Shown here piece after piece: positions 24,352 to 32,659 of a DNA stretch of 45,032 nt (position 1 is the stretch's first letter; each line of letters starts with the position of its first letter). The stretch comes from a virus. Where the stretch lies: positions 1 through 45,032 of the IMG/VR virus record IMGVR_UViG_3300036816_000058, one strand, 5' to 3'. A program made the position numbers and the translations under genes. The notes below the pieces were generated by a model, which ran no database searches, was not told where the DNA came from, and saw only the letters and a program-made list of their open reading frames with translations.

Positions 24352-25014
24352 ATGGACATGAAGAAAAAGCGTTTCCCTCTTAACCTGCAGCTGTTTGCCG
24401 ATGGTGATGGCGGCGGTACGGGAGAAGGTGCAGGAGCAGCTGGAACTGGAGGCGGCGGTACGGGAGATCCTGGAGCTGGTGAAGGTGATAAAGGTGGAGC
24501 AGGCAAAGTAACCTTTTCCGCTGAGCAACAGGCCGAGGTAGACCGAATCCTGGGAGAACGGCTTGGTAAAGCTCAGTCCAAATGGGAAAAGGATCTCCAG
24601 GACAAGCTGGACGAGGCCAAGACCGAAGCGGAGAAGCTGGCTAAGATGAATGCCGAGCAGAAGGCGGAGCATGAGCGCCAGAAGCGTGAAAAGGCTCTTG
24701 CGGATCGGGAGAGTGATATCACCCGCCGTGAGCTTCGAGCAACTGCCTTGGAACAGCTTAGTGAGAAGAAGCTGCCTTTGTCTCTGGCTGAGGTTTTGGT
24801 CTATACGGATGCAGATTCTACGAACAAGAGCCTGGAAGCCGTGGAGAAGGCATTCCGTGAAGCGGTTGAGGCTGGCGTGAATGACCGTCTGAAAGGTGAT
24901 CCGCCAGGAGGCGGAGGCGGTAAAGGGAGTCCGACAAGCACAGGTAGTAACTATGCAAAAGCAGCAAATGAAAGCGGCAAAGCCCCCGCTGCTGCACTGA
25001 ATCCTTGGGGCTAG
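24352..25014 (+). CDS. Capsid scaffold protein (DUF4355/GP20 type)
   Basis: 220-aa scaffold that guides procapsid assembly. The start KKKRFPLNLQLFA is the motif found on many Bacillota phage head proteins and is probably a targeting/processing segment. A Gly-rich linker (17-50), a long charged coiled coil (about 60-150) and a Gly-rich, Asn/Ala-rich tail follow, ending AALNPWG. Position before the decoration and capsid genes fits. Confidence 0.88.
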   Translation: MDMKKKRFPLNLQLFADGDGGGTGEGAGAAGTGGGGTGDPGAGEGDKGGAGKVTFSAEQQAEVDRILGERLGKAQSKWEKDLQDKLDEAKTEAEKLAKMNAEQKAEHERQKREKALADRESDITRRELRATALEQLSEKKLPLSLAEVLVYTDADSTNKSLEAVEKAFREAVEAGVNDRLKGDPPGGGGGKGSPTSTGSNYAKAANESGKAPAAALNPWG

Positions 25015-25029
25015 GAAAGGAGCATCATT

Positions 25030-25356
25030 ATGTTTGTGAATAAAGAGAGCGTGTCGCAACCTAATTTTCTGGCGAGTGCGAAGTTTGTTGCAGCTACGTA
25101 TCAGATCAGTAATACAGGAGTAACGGCCAATGCAAAGGGATGGAAGATTGTTCCTGCAGGCACGGTGTATCCGGCCAATGATGCTACAGCGATTGGTATC
25201 ACATATACCGATACGGATGTGACCGAGGGGCCGCAACCTGGATCTGTGCTGATCGAAGCCTGGATTCTCAAAGAAAGATTGCCGGTAATCCCTTCAGCTG
25301 AGGCGCTTACCGCGCTTGCTGAGAAGTCAGACATTAAATTCAAACAGAGCCTGTAA
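25030..25356 (+). CDS. Head decoration-like protein
   Basis: 108-aa beta-rich protein (TANAKGWKIVPAGTVYPAND, then TDTDVTEGPQPGSVLIEAWI) with the small compact composition of lambda gpD-like decoration proteins and the right position, between scaffold and capsid protein. Strong AAAGGAGC ribosome binding site. No certain family match. Confidence 0.65.
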   Translation: MFVNKESVSQPNFLASAKFVAATYQISNTGVTANAKGWKIVPAGTVYPANDATAIGITYTDTDVTEGPQPGSVLIEAWILKERLPVIPSAEALTALAEKSDIKFKQSL

Positions 25357-25382
25357 TCCAGGTCGAGAGGAGATAAGCAGTT

Positions 25383-26402
25383 ATGGCAACTATCTTGGAA
25401 CTATTTAATCAACGTGAGATTCTGAACTATCTGAAGAACAGAGAATACAAGCCTTTGCTTGGTGAAACCCTGTTCCCGGAGGTTAAGCGTGAATCACTTG
25501 AGTTTGACATGATCGTGGGGGCTGGCCGTACACCGGTTATTGCCTCTATTCATGCGTTTGACACGGAGGCGGAGATCGGTTCCCGTGAAGCAGCCAAACA
25601 GGCATTGGGCCTCGCGCTGATCAAGCGTAAACTCGGTCTGACAGAGAAAGAGATTATTGCTTTGGAGAGCCCGCGTAACGCTCAAGAGCTGCAATATCTG
25701 ATGCAGGTCGTGTACAACGACATCGACATTCTTGTGGCTGGTGTTCGTGCCCGGGTCGAAGCGATGCGAATGGAAGCCACAGCAAACGGTACGGTTACGC
25801 TGGATGAAAACAACCTGAGTGCGACGATCAGCTATGGCGTACCAGATGATCACAAGGAGATCCTGAGCGGTACCAGCCGCTGGACCGATCCGAACAGTGA
25901 CCCAATCGGAGACCTGGAACGTTTCGCTGATGCATTGGATTCTGCGCCGACTCGTGGCCTGACTTCGAAAGAGGTTATGGGCGCGTTGCTGCGTCACCCG
26001 AAAGTGATTGGCGCGCTCTACGGTACAAGCGCACTGCGTGTTCCTTCTCGTTCGGATCTGAATGCATTTCTGACAGAACGCAGCCTACCCGCTTTGGCGA
26101 CGTACAACGAGAAGTATCGGAAACAGCATGCGGATGGCACGTTCACGACTCATCGTTATTTCCCGCAGAATAAGATCGCTCTGTTCGGTGATGAGCCGTT
26201 GGGTGAAACCATTTACGGTCCAACGGCTGAGGAAGTACGTCTGCGCCGCGATCCAAGTATCGAGACGCAAATGGTGGGGAACGTTCTGGCCATGGTTTAC
26301 GAGGAGAACCTTGATCCAGTGAGCACGTGGAAAAAAGCTGTTGCAACCGCGCTACCAAGCTTCCCAGAAGCCAATAACGTGTTCCAAGGCCAAGTCATCT
26401 AA
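25383..26402 (+). CDS. Major capsid protein (gpE-type HK97 fold)
   Basis: 339-aa capsid protein of the Phage_cap_E family. Recognisable segments are LFPEVKRESLEFDMIVG, then GLTEKEIIALESPRNAQEL, DNDI-like helices and GPTAEEVRLRRDPS near the C terminus. No separate prohead protease gene is seen, consistent with scaffold-driven assembly. Confidence 0.93.
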   Translation: MATILELFNQREILNYLKNREYKPLLGETLFPEVKRESLEFDMIVGAGRTPVIASIHAFDTEAEIGSREAAKQALGLALIKRKLGLTEKEIIALESPRNAQELQYLMQVVYNDIDILVAGVRARVEAMRMEATANGTVTLDENNLSATISYGVPDDHKEILSGTSRWTDPNSDPIGDLERFADALDSAPTRGLTSKEVMGALLRHPKVIGALYGTSALRVPSRSDLNAFLTERSLPALATYNEKYRKQHADGTFTTHRYFPQNKIALFGDEPLGETIYGPTAEEVRLRRDPSIETQMVGNVLAMVYEENLDPVSTWKKAVATALPSFPEANNVFQGQVI

Positions 26403-26416
26403 AGGAGGGATAACCG

Positions 26417-26704
26417 ATGAGAGTTGAAGTGAATAGCATACAGATTCGCCATGACGGGGCGCTCTATGAAAAAGGAGCGTCTTTTTCCATCTCCACTAAG
26501 GGGTATGAGGCAATCAAGCCCCATGTGACCGTGTTGGACGAAGTAGACGAAGCGGACGAAGGGGACACGGTAACGGATCCGCTGGAGTCCATGGAGCCAG
26601 ACGAGCTGAGAGCCTATGCCGCTGATCGTGACATCGATCTCGGCAAGGCGACCAGCAAAGAGGGAATCTTGGAGAAAATCAAAGCCGCTGAACCCAAGGC
26701 GTAA
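26417..26704 (+). CDS. Head-tail joining region protein with HeH-like C terminus
   Basis: 95-aa protein. The N-terminal part is a small beta domain (VEVNSIQIRHDGALYEKGAS), an acidic linker follows (about 45-65), and the C-terminal LESMEPDELRAYAADRDIDL, then ATSKEGILEKIKAAEP, is a HeH/Rho-N-like helical domain common in this position in Bacillota phages. Exact role unknown. Confidence 0.6.
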   Translation: MRVEVNSIQIRHDGALYEKGASFSISTKGYEAIKPHVTVLDEVDEADEGDTVTDPLESMEPDELRAYAADRDIDLGKATSKEGILEKIKAAEPKA

Positions 26705-26718
26705 GCGAGGGATAGGAT

Positions 26719-27033
26719 ATGGCTACATTTAGTCGTTTGGATAAGATACATGCCTTGCTCGGTCCAGCATCATTGGAGCAGGGCCCTTTGTTGTCTGTAT
26801 TGATCGAGGACGCGGAAGCGGATCTGTTGAGCTGGACGAATAGGCAGACCATCCCATCAGGGCTTGAACCTACCGTTCGGCAACTGGTCATTATGCGGTA
26901 CAACAAAGTGGGCATTGAGGGGCAGAGCAGCCACAGTGAGGGAGGCGTCAGTCGTTCCTTTGTGGATCTGCCTGCGGATCTCCAGCGGACCATCAGCCAT
27001 CACCGGCTATTGAAAGTGGTGGGCCGGACATGA
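26719..27033 (+). CDS. Head-tail connector (HK97 gp6 / YqbG type)
   Basis: 104-aa helical adaptor that would sit under the portal. The pattern LDKIHALLGP, IEDAEADLLSWTNRQTIP and VRQLVIMRYNKVGIEGQSSH matches the connector family (five short helices). It overlaps the next gene by four bases (ATGA), as head-completion genes usually do. Confidence 0.85.
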   Translation: MATFSRLDKIHALLGPASLEQGPLLSVLIEDAEADLLSWTNRQTIPSGLEPTVRQLVIMRYNKVGIEGQSSHSEGGVSRSFVDLPADLQRTISHHRLLKVVGRT

Positions 27034-27350
27034 GGCTGCGGGAACGTGATAAACGAATCGTGATCTTCCGGCCTCGGGTACCGCTCCAGGAAGACGACGG
27101 AACGACTTCTGAGGGCTGGGGCGATCCATTGGAGCTGCGCGGTAACGTTCAACCTGCAGGTGGCCGAGTCCTGGCAGAGATGTATGGCGAACGCTTGGCG
27201 TATATGCGAGTTATGTACGTGGAGCAGGAGCCTCCTGAGAGAATTGAATCCCGGGGGGCTTGTTTAGATACCCTGGACAATCCGGATTACAAGGTGGTAG
27301 CCGTGAGACCGTGGAGCGGCCATTTTGTAATTGATATGGAGGCGATCTGA
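27030..27350 (+). CDS. Head closure / stopper protein (SPP1 gp16 type)
   Basis: 106-aa beta-rich protein. The beginning LRERDKRIVIFRPRVPLQED and the following WGDPLELRGNVQPAGGRV fit the head-closure (stopper) family that seals the packaged head. Order connector, stopper, gp10-like and terminator is standard. Confidence 0.82.
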   Translation: MRLRERDKRIVIFRPRVPLQEDDGTTSEGWGDPLELRGNVQPAGGRVLAEMYGERLAYMRVMYVEQEPPERIESRGACLDTLDNPDYKVVAVRPWSGHFVIDMEAI

Positions 27351-27352
27351 TT

Positions 27353-27787
27353 ATGGCCATTCAAGGGATGGACCGTCTGATGCGGAAGTTGGTCAGGCTT
27401 GGTGCAGACAAAGAGGCGATGAAGCGAGGTATCCACAAGGCCACCATCAAGGTGCAGGGTGATGCCAAGGGTTTGGCTCCTGTAGGTGATACGGGTGATC
27501 TCCGAAACAGCATTAAGGCTCACGTTACGGAGGAGCGAGGGAAGATCATTGGAGAGGTATCCACGAATCTGGAGTATGCCCCGTATGTGGAGTTCGGTAC
27601 CGGACAACGGGGTCAGGCCTCACCAGCTCCGCCGAAATATGACGGGGATCTCAGCTACCGCCAGGACTGGAAGGGGATGCCGGCACAGCCTTTTATGCAT
27701 CCCGCTGCTGAGCAAAACAAACAGATTGTCAGCGATATTGTGGCAGCTGAGCTGAAGAAGGAAATCCGAAGGTTAGGTGGTCGCTGA
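27353..27787 (+). CDS. HK97 gp10-like tail/neck protein
   Basis: 144-aa protein with the gp10 family signature: KVQGDAKGLAPVGDTGDLRN, then the strand pair around YAPYVEFGTGQR and GMPAQPFMHPAAEQ. It helps join tail to head. Ends one base into the next gene. Confidence 0.88.
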   Translation: MAIQGMDRLMRKLVRLGADKEAMKRGIHKATIKVQGDAKGLAPVGDTGDLRNSIKAHVTEERGKIIGEVSTNLEYAPYVEFGTGQRGQASPAPPKYDGDLSYRQDWKGMPAQPFMHPAAEQNKQIVSDIVAAELKKEIRRLGGR

Positions 27788-28140
27788 TGTATGACATTAA
27801 GCCAGATGTGCTGAAGCAGCTCGAACAGATCGAGGGGGTCACGGTTTCCGATGCCCATCCTAAAGATTGGGCGAAGCTTCCTCACATCAGTTTTTACGAG
27901 GGGAGTAATATTGACCCTCTCCGGATTCGGAACGGCCCTTTGTCGGCTGTCACGATCCAGGTGGATATCTGGCATAACAAGTCTACCGGAGCCCTAGCTG
28001 CTGAGGTAGACGCCCAAATGAACAATATAGGCTTACGGCGGGATTTAGCAGCAGATCTGAGCGATCCGTCAGGCATTAAACATAAAACTATGCGTTATCG
28101 CGGCGTTGTGGATTCCCGCAGCGGCCGCGTGTCGCAGTAG
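27787..28140 (+). CDS. Tail terminator/completion-like protein
   Basis: 117-aa protein in the tail-terminator slot between gp10-like and tail tube genes. The ferredoxin-like alternation (PHISFYEGSNIDPL, VTIQVDIWHNKST, KHKTMRYRGVVDS) fits tail-terminator proteins such as SPP1 gp17, which cap the tail tube. Assignment rests mainly on position and strand pattern. Confidence 0.7.
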   Translation: MYDIKPDVLKQLEQIEGVTVSDAHPKDWAKLPHISFYEGSNIDPLRIRNGPLSAVTIQVDIWHNKSTGALAAEVDAQMNNIGLRRDLAADLSDPSGIKHKTMRYRGVVDSRSGRVSQ

Positions 28141-28155
28141 AAAGGAGACAAGAGC

Positions 28156-28578
28156 ATGGCTGGACTATTAACCAAAGATACTACGCTGTCTTACAAGGCA
28201 ACAGGCGGAGCAAGCACATACACCGAAATCGGGGAATTGATGGAGGTCCCGGAATTGGGTGGAGATCCGGAGCAGGTAGAGGTAACCACGCTGAAAGATA
28301 ATACCCGTCGCTATATTGCCGGGATCAAGGATCTCGGGGATCTGACATTTGCGTTCTTGTATGACAACTCTGGGCCGACTTCTAACTTTCGCATTTTGAA
28401 AGGCATCCAGGAGTCTGGTGAAACCAAGGATTTCCGTGTGGAATATCCTGATGGGACGACCCATGACTTCAGCGCTCAAGTATCCGTCAAGATGGATGCG
28501 GCAGCCGTCAATGCGGCCCTGACGTTCACAGCTGCCTTTTACCTGCAGTCTGATATCAAGATTACAGACCCGGCCTAA
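28156..28578 (+). CDS. Major tail tube protein
   Basis: 140-aa beta-sandwich protein forming the tail tube. Typical features are the short N-terminal strand, YTEIGELMEVPELGGDPEQV, then the DLTFAFLYD region and a terminal strand set (ALTFTAAFYLQSDIKI). The strong AAAGGAGA site and the downstream hairpin fit high expression. Confidence 0.88.
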   Translation: MAGLLTKDTTLSYKATGGASTYTEIGELMEVPELGGDPEQVEVTTLKDNTRRYIAGIKDLGDLTFAFLYDNSGPTSNFRILKGIQESGETKDFRVEYPDGTTHDFSAQVSVKMDAAAVNAALTFTAAFYLQSDIKITDPA

Positions 28579-28594
28579 TAGCCACAACTATGCA

Positions 28595-28620
28595 AGGGCG
28601 CTCCTGATCGGGGCGCTTTT
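28595..28620 (+). terminator. Hairpin after tail tube gene
   Basis: AGGGCGCTCC pairs with GGGGCGCTTT around TGATC, with a short T tail. As the tail genes continue beyond it, it probably attenuates transcription after the abundant tube protein. Confidence 0.65.
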
Positions 28621-28640
28621 GACTTTGAGGAGGAACTGAA

Positions 28641-28997
28641 ATGAAATACACAACACTTACGATGAATGGCAAGGACTATAAACTTCGGCTTGGTGCTGCA
28701 CATATTGAGCAATTGGAGAAGCACTTGGGTGGTCGTAATCCATTGGATCTCTTGATGGCAGCTGAGAATGGCAACCTGCCACCTTTAACTGGTACTCTTC
28801 GCATTCTTCATTCATCTATGCTGAAGTTCCAACATGGCATCAGCTGGTCGGATGTACAGAACATCTATGACGAGTATGTGGATGATGGCAACACGTATAC
28901 AGATCTGCTTCCACACTTAATCGAAGTATTTCAGATCAGCGGTTTTTTCAAGAAAGCTCCGGAGGCGGGGGAAGCGACCGGGGCGGAGAATCTGTAA
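28641..28997 (+). CDS. Tail assembly chaperone, G-like product
   Basis: 118-aa tail assembly chaperone, the short product of a G/GT pair. Start MKYTTLTMNGKDYKLRLGAA, then a helical bundle. Near its end the codons GGT TTT TTC form a T-TTT-TTC slippery heptamer (28943-28949) that allows a -1 shift into the next frame. The chaperone would bind the tape measure during tail assembly. Confidence 0.85.
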   Translation: MKYTTLTMNGKDYKLRLGAAHIEQLEKHLGGRNPLDLLMAAENGNLPPLTGTLRILHSSMLKFQHGISWSDVQNIYDEYVDDGNTYTDLLPHLIEVFQISGFFKKAPEAGEATGAENL

Positions 28998-29461
28998 AAA
29001 CGCTGACCGAGCTGTTTGATAAGCTCTACCCGATTGCCGTTCAGGCAGGCGTCGATCCTGTCCAGTATTGGGATATGACGTATCAAGAAATTACAGTGTC
29101 CATCGACGCGTATGTGGCCAAGCAAAAGACGGACCTGCAGCACCAGGCGCTGCTGAGCTTCAACCAGGCGCAGCTCATCGGCCAACTGGTTCAGAGGGCA
29201 CTGGGGAGCAAGAAGAAGCCGCCTGAGCTGCATGAAGCTTTCCCCGGCATATTTCCGGACGAACTGGTTCAGCAGTCACAGAAGAAGAACAACTGGCAAG
29301 TCATGAAAGAACGAGTAGCAGCCTACGGGGCACGGTATCGGAAGCGGGGTGAAAAGCAACATGACGATAGAGGAACTACGGATACTGATCACGGGCGAGA
29401 CCAGTCAGCTCCGCCGCGATCTGGCCAATGTCCGGAAGCAGCTGGGGAATACGGAGCGTGA
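28641..29461 (+). CDS. Tail assembly chaperone, GT-like -1 frameshift product
   Basis: After slipping at 28943-28949 the -1 frame reads a Gly/Ser-rich linker (QESSGGGGSDRGGESV) and then a helical T domain (KTLTELFDKLYPIAVQAG, then SFNQAQLIGQLVQRALG) to the stop at 29461, giving about 273 aa. The T frame has no good start and ribosome binding site of its own, and the shared frame relation is the one expected for lambda-type G/GT genes. The last 100 bases overlap the tape measure gene. Confidence 0.8.
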
Positions 29462-32282
29462 GGTTAACCGGTCCACGGGAGCCATCAAGTCCGCATTCAA
29501 GTCCTTAGCTGCCACCCTTGCTCTGCTGAAGCTTGGCCAAGTGTTTACTAGTGCGACGAAGGATGCCATGCGCTTTGAGGCTGCCGTGGGTCAGGTCAAC
29601 CGGATGATGGGGCAGAGCGTTGGCGTGTTCCGAGAATGGGTGATGTCTCAAGCCGCTGCCTATGGTATGGGGATCTCGGAGGCTACCCAGTATGGGGCAA
29701 CCTACGCCAACCTGATTAGTGGCTTCTCGCAAGATCAGGTGCAGACGACGCAGCGTACCATTGACTTGTTGAAAGCTTCCGCCATTGTGGCCAGTGCCAC
29801 CGGACGGTCCATCCAGGATGTTATGGAGCGTATCCGAAGCGGTATGCTTGGTGAGACAGATGCCATCGAGGATCTGGGAATTAACGTCAACGTGGCCATG
29901 CTAGAGTCTACGGAGGCATTCAGGCAGTTTGCCGGCGATAGCAGCTGGCAGAAGCTCAGTTTCCAGACGCAACAGACCATCCTGTACTTTGCCATCCTGG
30001 AACAAGCGGCCCGGAAATATGGTAACTCACTGCAGGCCAATACGATGACTCGCCAGGCGATGTTCCTGGCACAACTGAAGAACGCTCGGCTGTATCTCGG
30101 CCAGGCGTTTTTGCCGATTTACAATACCGTATTGCCGGCACTGATCGCGATGGCCAAAGCTCTCGCCATGGCTATGAAATGGCTCGCTGCATTTACCACG
30201 GCTTTGTTTGGAGGTTCATCCGGAGTTGGCCAGCAAGTACAGGCTGCGCAGGACCAGGCATCCGCCATAGGAGATCTGGGCGGTGCATATCAATCTGCAG
30301 GTGATCAAGCCTCCGGTGCAGGGAGTGCCATCAAGGCTGCAGGTAAAAAGGCCAAGGCTGCAGCGAAGGAAGCCAAGGCGGCTGTGGCAGGCTTTGATAA
30401 GCTAAACCTGATTGGCGACAAAGGGGCTGGGTCTGCGGACGATGCAGCTAAAGACGCTGGAGCTGGGGGAGGATCGATACCCAATATTGGCGGCGGTGGA
30501 GGCATGGGCGGTTTTAGCGCAACGGACTTTAGCGGTGTCACCGGCGGAATGGATGCCTTAACCGAGAAGGCCAGGGCGTTTGCCGATACAGTTCGTAAAG
30601 CTTTGGAACCTCTCTCAAAAATAAGCCTGGAGCCGCTGAAGAAATCCCTGGCTGGACTATGGAGTGCGCTGAAGCCTTTCGCCAAGAACATTGGCCAGGG
30701 CTTGGTTTGGTTGTACAAGGAAGCTCTGGTACCGTTGGCCACGTGGACCGTGGAAAAGGCACTGCCTGCATTTATCGATGTGCTGGCTGGGGCCATCCGG
30801 GTGCTGAACAGTGTGGTCAATGCCTTCAAGCCTGTGGCCGTATGGCTGTGGGAAAACTTCTTGAAGCCACTCGCTCAATGGACAGGCGGGATTATCGTTT
30901 CTGCGCTGCAGCAATTGGCAGGGGCATTGAATAACCTATCCGGCTGGATCGATGGGAACCAGGAGACATTCCTCAAAGGAGCTGCCGTTGTTGCTGGCTT
31001 CTTTGGTGCGTTCAAGGTGGCGGAATTCCTAATTGCCATTGCACCGATGCTGGCAACCCTGGGCGAGCTGATTGTGTCTAGCGGCCTGGTATCCACCGTA
31101 TTGGAAGGTATCGCTACGGCGCTTAGTGTCATGTCTTCACCGGTTACGCTCATATCCGGACTCATTGGTGGATTGATTCTTGCATTTGTGGATCTCTACG
31201 CTGAAAGTGAGGAATTCCGGAAACAGGTTAAGGAACTGGGCAAGACGTGGCTGGATGCCCTGAAGCCGGTAGCTGAGTTTGTCAAAACGGTACTGACGGA
31301 TGCTTGGACTAAGATTCTTAAACCGGCTGTGGCTTACTTTGTTGATACGTTGCTTCCAAACGTTATTTCGATCTTTAAACAATTGTGGCAACAAGTCCTG
31401 GTACCTCTGGCCAACTTCATCGGGACGATACTTCAGCCGGTGTTCAAAGTGCTGTCTGAGCTATTGACGATGCTGTGGAAACAGATTGTTGTTCCACTGG
31501 CGCAGGCGATCGGAACAGTGCTGGCAGAAGCGTGGGAAGGCTTGTACCAGATCCTGACGACAACCGTAATGCCGAACATCAATAAGGTGATTACGGTGTT
31601 GACGCAGCTCTGGAAGAATGTCATTATTCCGCTGATCGATGTGCTGTGGAAGAACATGAAACCAGCATTTGAAATCGTGTTTGATGGGATTGGGACTGTC
31701 ATCGAAGGGCTGAAGAAAACGCTGACGGGATTGATCAAATTTATTGTTGGTGGCTTTACTGGGGATTGGCGCAAAGCTTGGACCGGAGTTAAAGATATTT
31801 TCGGTGGCGTGTTCGAATCCCTGTATGGTTTGGTGAAGATCCCGCTCAATCTAATCATCGATGCAATCAACAAAGTCATAGATGGACTAAACAGTATCAG
31901 CGTCAGCATTCCGGAAGTCGAGATTTTTGGTCAGAAAGTCGGTGGCGGTAATATCGGCTTGCCGAAGATTCCGAAGATCCCACGCCTGGCGAAAGGCGGA
32001 TTGGCTTTTGGTCCTACGATGGCGATGGTTGGGGATAACAAGGGTGCGAACATCGATCCGGAGGTTGTGGCTCCGCTCTCCAAGCTGCAGGGTATCCTGG
32101 ATAATAGCAGTAATTCAGGTAACCGTGAAATGGTTGGATTACTTGGCCAGATCTTGACGGCTCTCCGGAGCAGCAAAGGGGATCTGATTTTACAGGTGGG
32201 ATCAACAGAGATTGGCCGAGTAGCTGCCACCGGCATTAATGATATTCAGCGTAGAACGGGCGTGAGCCCACTACGTACGTAA
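29361..32282 (+). CDS. Tail tape measure protein
   Basis: 973-aa tape measure that sets tail length and probably helps DNA enter the cell. I prefer ATG 29361 (GGGGTG upstream) over the GTG at 29349. It starts with a coiled coil (RDLANVRKQLGNTEREVNRS). The middle has hydrophobic membrane-like helices (FKVAEFLIAIAPMLATLGEL; VTLISGLIGGLILAFV) and tandem Trp-Lys helical repeats (LTQLWKNVIIPLIDVLWKN), and a Gly/Pro-rich part (IGLPKIPKIPRLAKGG) precedes the end. The size fits a long non-contractile tail of roughly 145 nm by the usual rule. Confidence 0.95.
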   Translation: MTIEELRILITGETSQLRRDLANVRKQLGNTEREVNRSTGAIKSAFKSLAATLALLKLGQVFTSATKDAMRFEAAVGQVNRMMGQSVGVFREWVMSQAAAYGMGISEATQYGATYANLISGFSQDQVQTTQRTIDLLKASAIVASATGRSIQDVMERIRSGMLGETDAIEDLGINVNVAMLESTEAFRQFAGDSSWQKLSFQTQQTILYFAILEQAARKYGNSLQANTMTRQAMFLAQLKNARLYLGQAFLPIYNTVLPALIAMAKALAMAMKWLAAFTTALFGGSSGVGQQVQAAQDQASAIGDLGGAYQSAGDQASGAGSAIKAAGKKAKAAAKEAKAAVAGFDKLNLIGDKGAGSADDAAKDAGAGGGSIPNIGGGGGMGGFSATDFSGVTGGMDALTEKARAFADTVRKALEPLSKISLEPLKKSLAGLWSALKPFAKNIGQGLVWLYKEALVPLATWTVEKALPAFIDVLAGAIRVLNSVVNAFKPVAVWLWENFLKPLAQWTGGIIVSALQQLAGALNNLSGWIDGNQETFLKGAAVVAGFFGAFKVAEFLIAIAPMLATLGELIVSSGLVSTVLEGIATALSVMSSPVTLISGLIGGLILAFVDLYAESEEFRKQVKELGKTWLDALKPVAEFVKTVLTDAWTKILKPAVAYFVDTLLPNVISIFKQLWQQVLVPLANFIGTILQPVFKVLSELLTMLWKQIVVPLAQAIGTVLAEAWEGLYQILTTTVMPNINKVITVLTQLWKNVIIPLIDVLWKNMKPAFEIVFDGIGTVIEGLKKTLTGLIKFIVGGFTGDWRKAWTGVKDIFGGVFESLYGLVKIPLNLIIDAINKVIDGLNSISVSIPEVEIFGQKVGGGNIGLPKIPKIPRLAKGGLAFGPTMAMVGDNKGANIDPEVVAPLSKLQGILDNSSNSGNREMVGLLGQILTALRSSKGDLILQVGSTEIGRVAATGINDIQRRTGVSPLRT

Positions 32283-32294
32283 GGAGGGATTTGC

Positions 32295-32654
32295 TTGTAT
32301 CTAAAAATAAATGGAGCAGATATTGCGGCCATGCCTTCCGCGATCCAAGTTACCATCCTGGATCTGGATGACGCAGAAAGCACGACACGGACCGCTGACG
32401 GTACACTTCACAGGGACCGTGTAGCGGTCAAGCGTCAGATAGAACTGACGTTTAATACCTTGCGTATGGATGAGATATCGCCACTGTTAAAGCAGATGAG
32501 CGATATCTTTTTCGATTTCACATTTCCGGACCCGATGATGGGCGCCTATATTACCAAGAAAGTGTATGTCGGAGACCGGCCAGGAAACATCCCATTTGAG
32601 AAGGAAGGCGTGCTTTATTGGAGCGGATTTAAAATGACGCTGACAGAGAGGTGA
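32295..32654 (+). CDS. Small distal-tail-region protein (DUF6711-like)
   Basis: 119-aa protein, TTG start after AAGGAGGG. Begins YLKINGADIAAMPSAIQVTI and ends with strands typical of small tail proteins (GVLYWSGFKMTLTER). It resembles DUF6711 proteins that follow the tape measure in Bacillota siphophages. Likely part of the distal tail; role inferred from position. Confidence 0.7.
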   Translation: MYLKINGADIAAMPSAIQVTILDLDDAESTTRTADGTLHRDRVAVKRQIELTFNTLRMDEISPLLKQMSDIFFDFTFPDPMMGAYITKKVYVGDRPGNIPFEKEGVLYWSGFKMTLTER

Positions 32655-32659
32655 TCTGA

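Noticed and set aside
24346-25236. Long leftward reading frame opposite the scaffold gene
   Set aside because: It mirrors the codons of the scaffold gene, has Cys/Arg/Leu-rich low-quality composition and no ribosome binding site.
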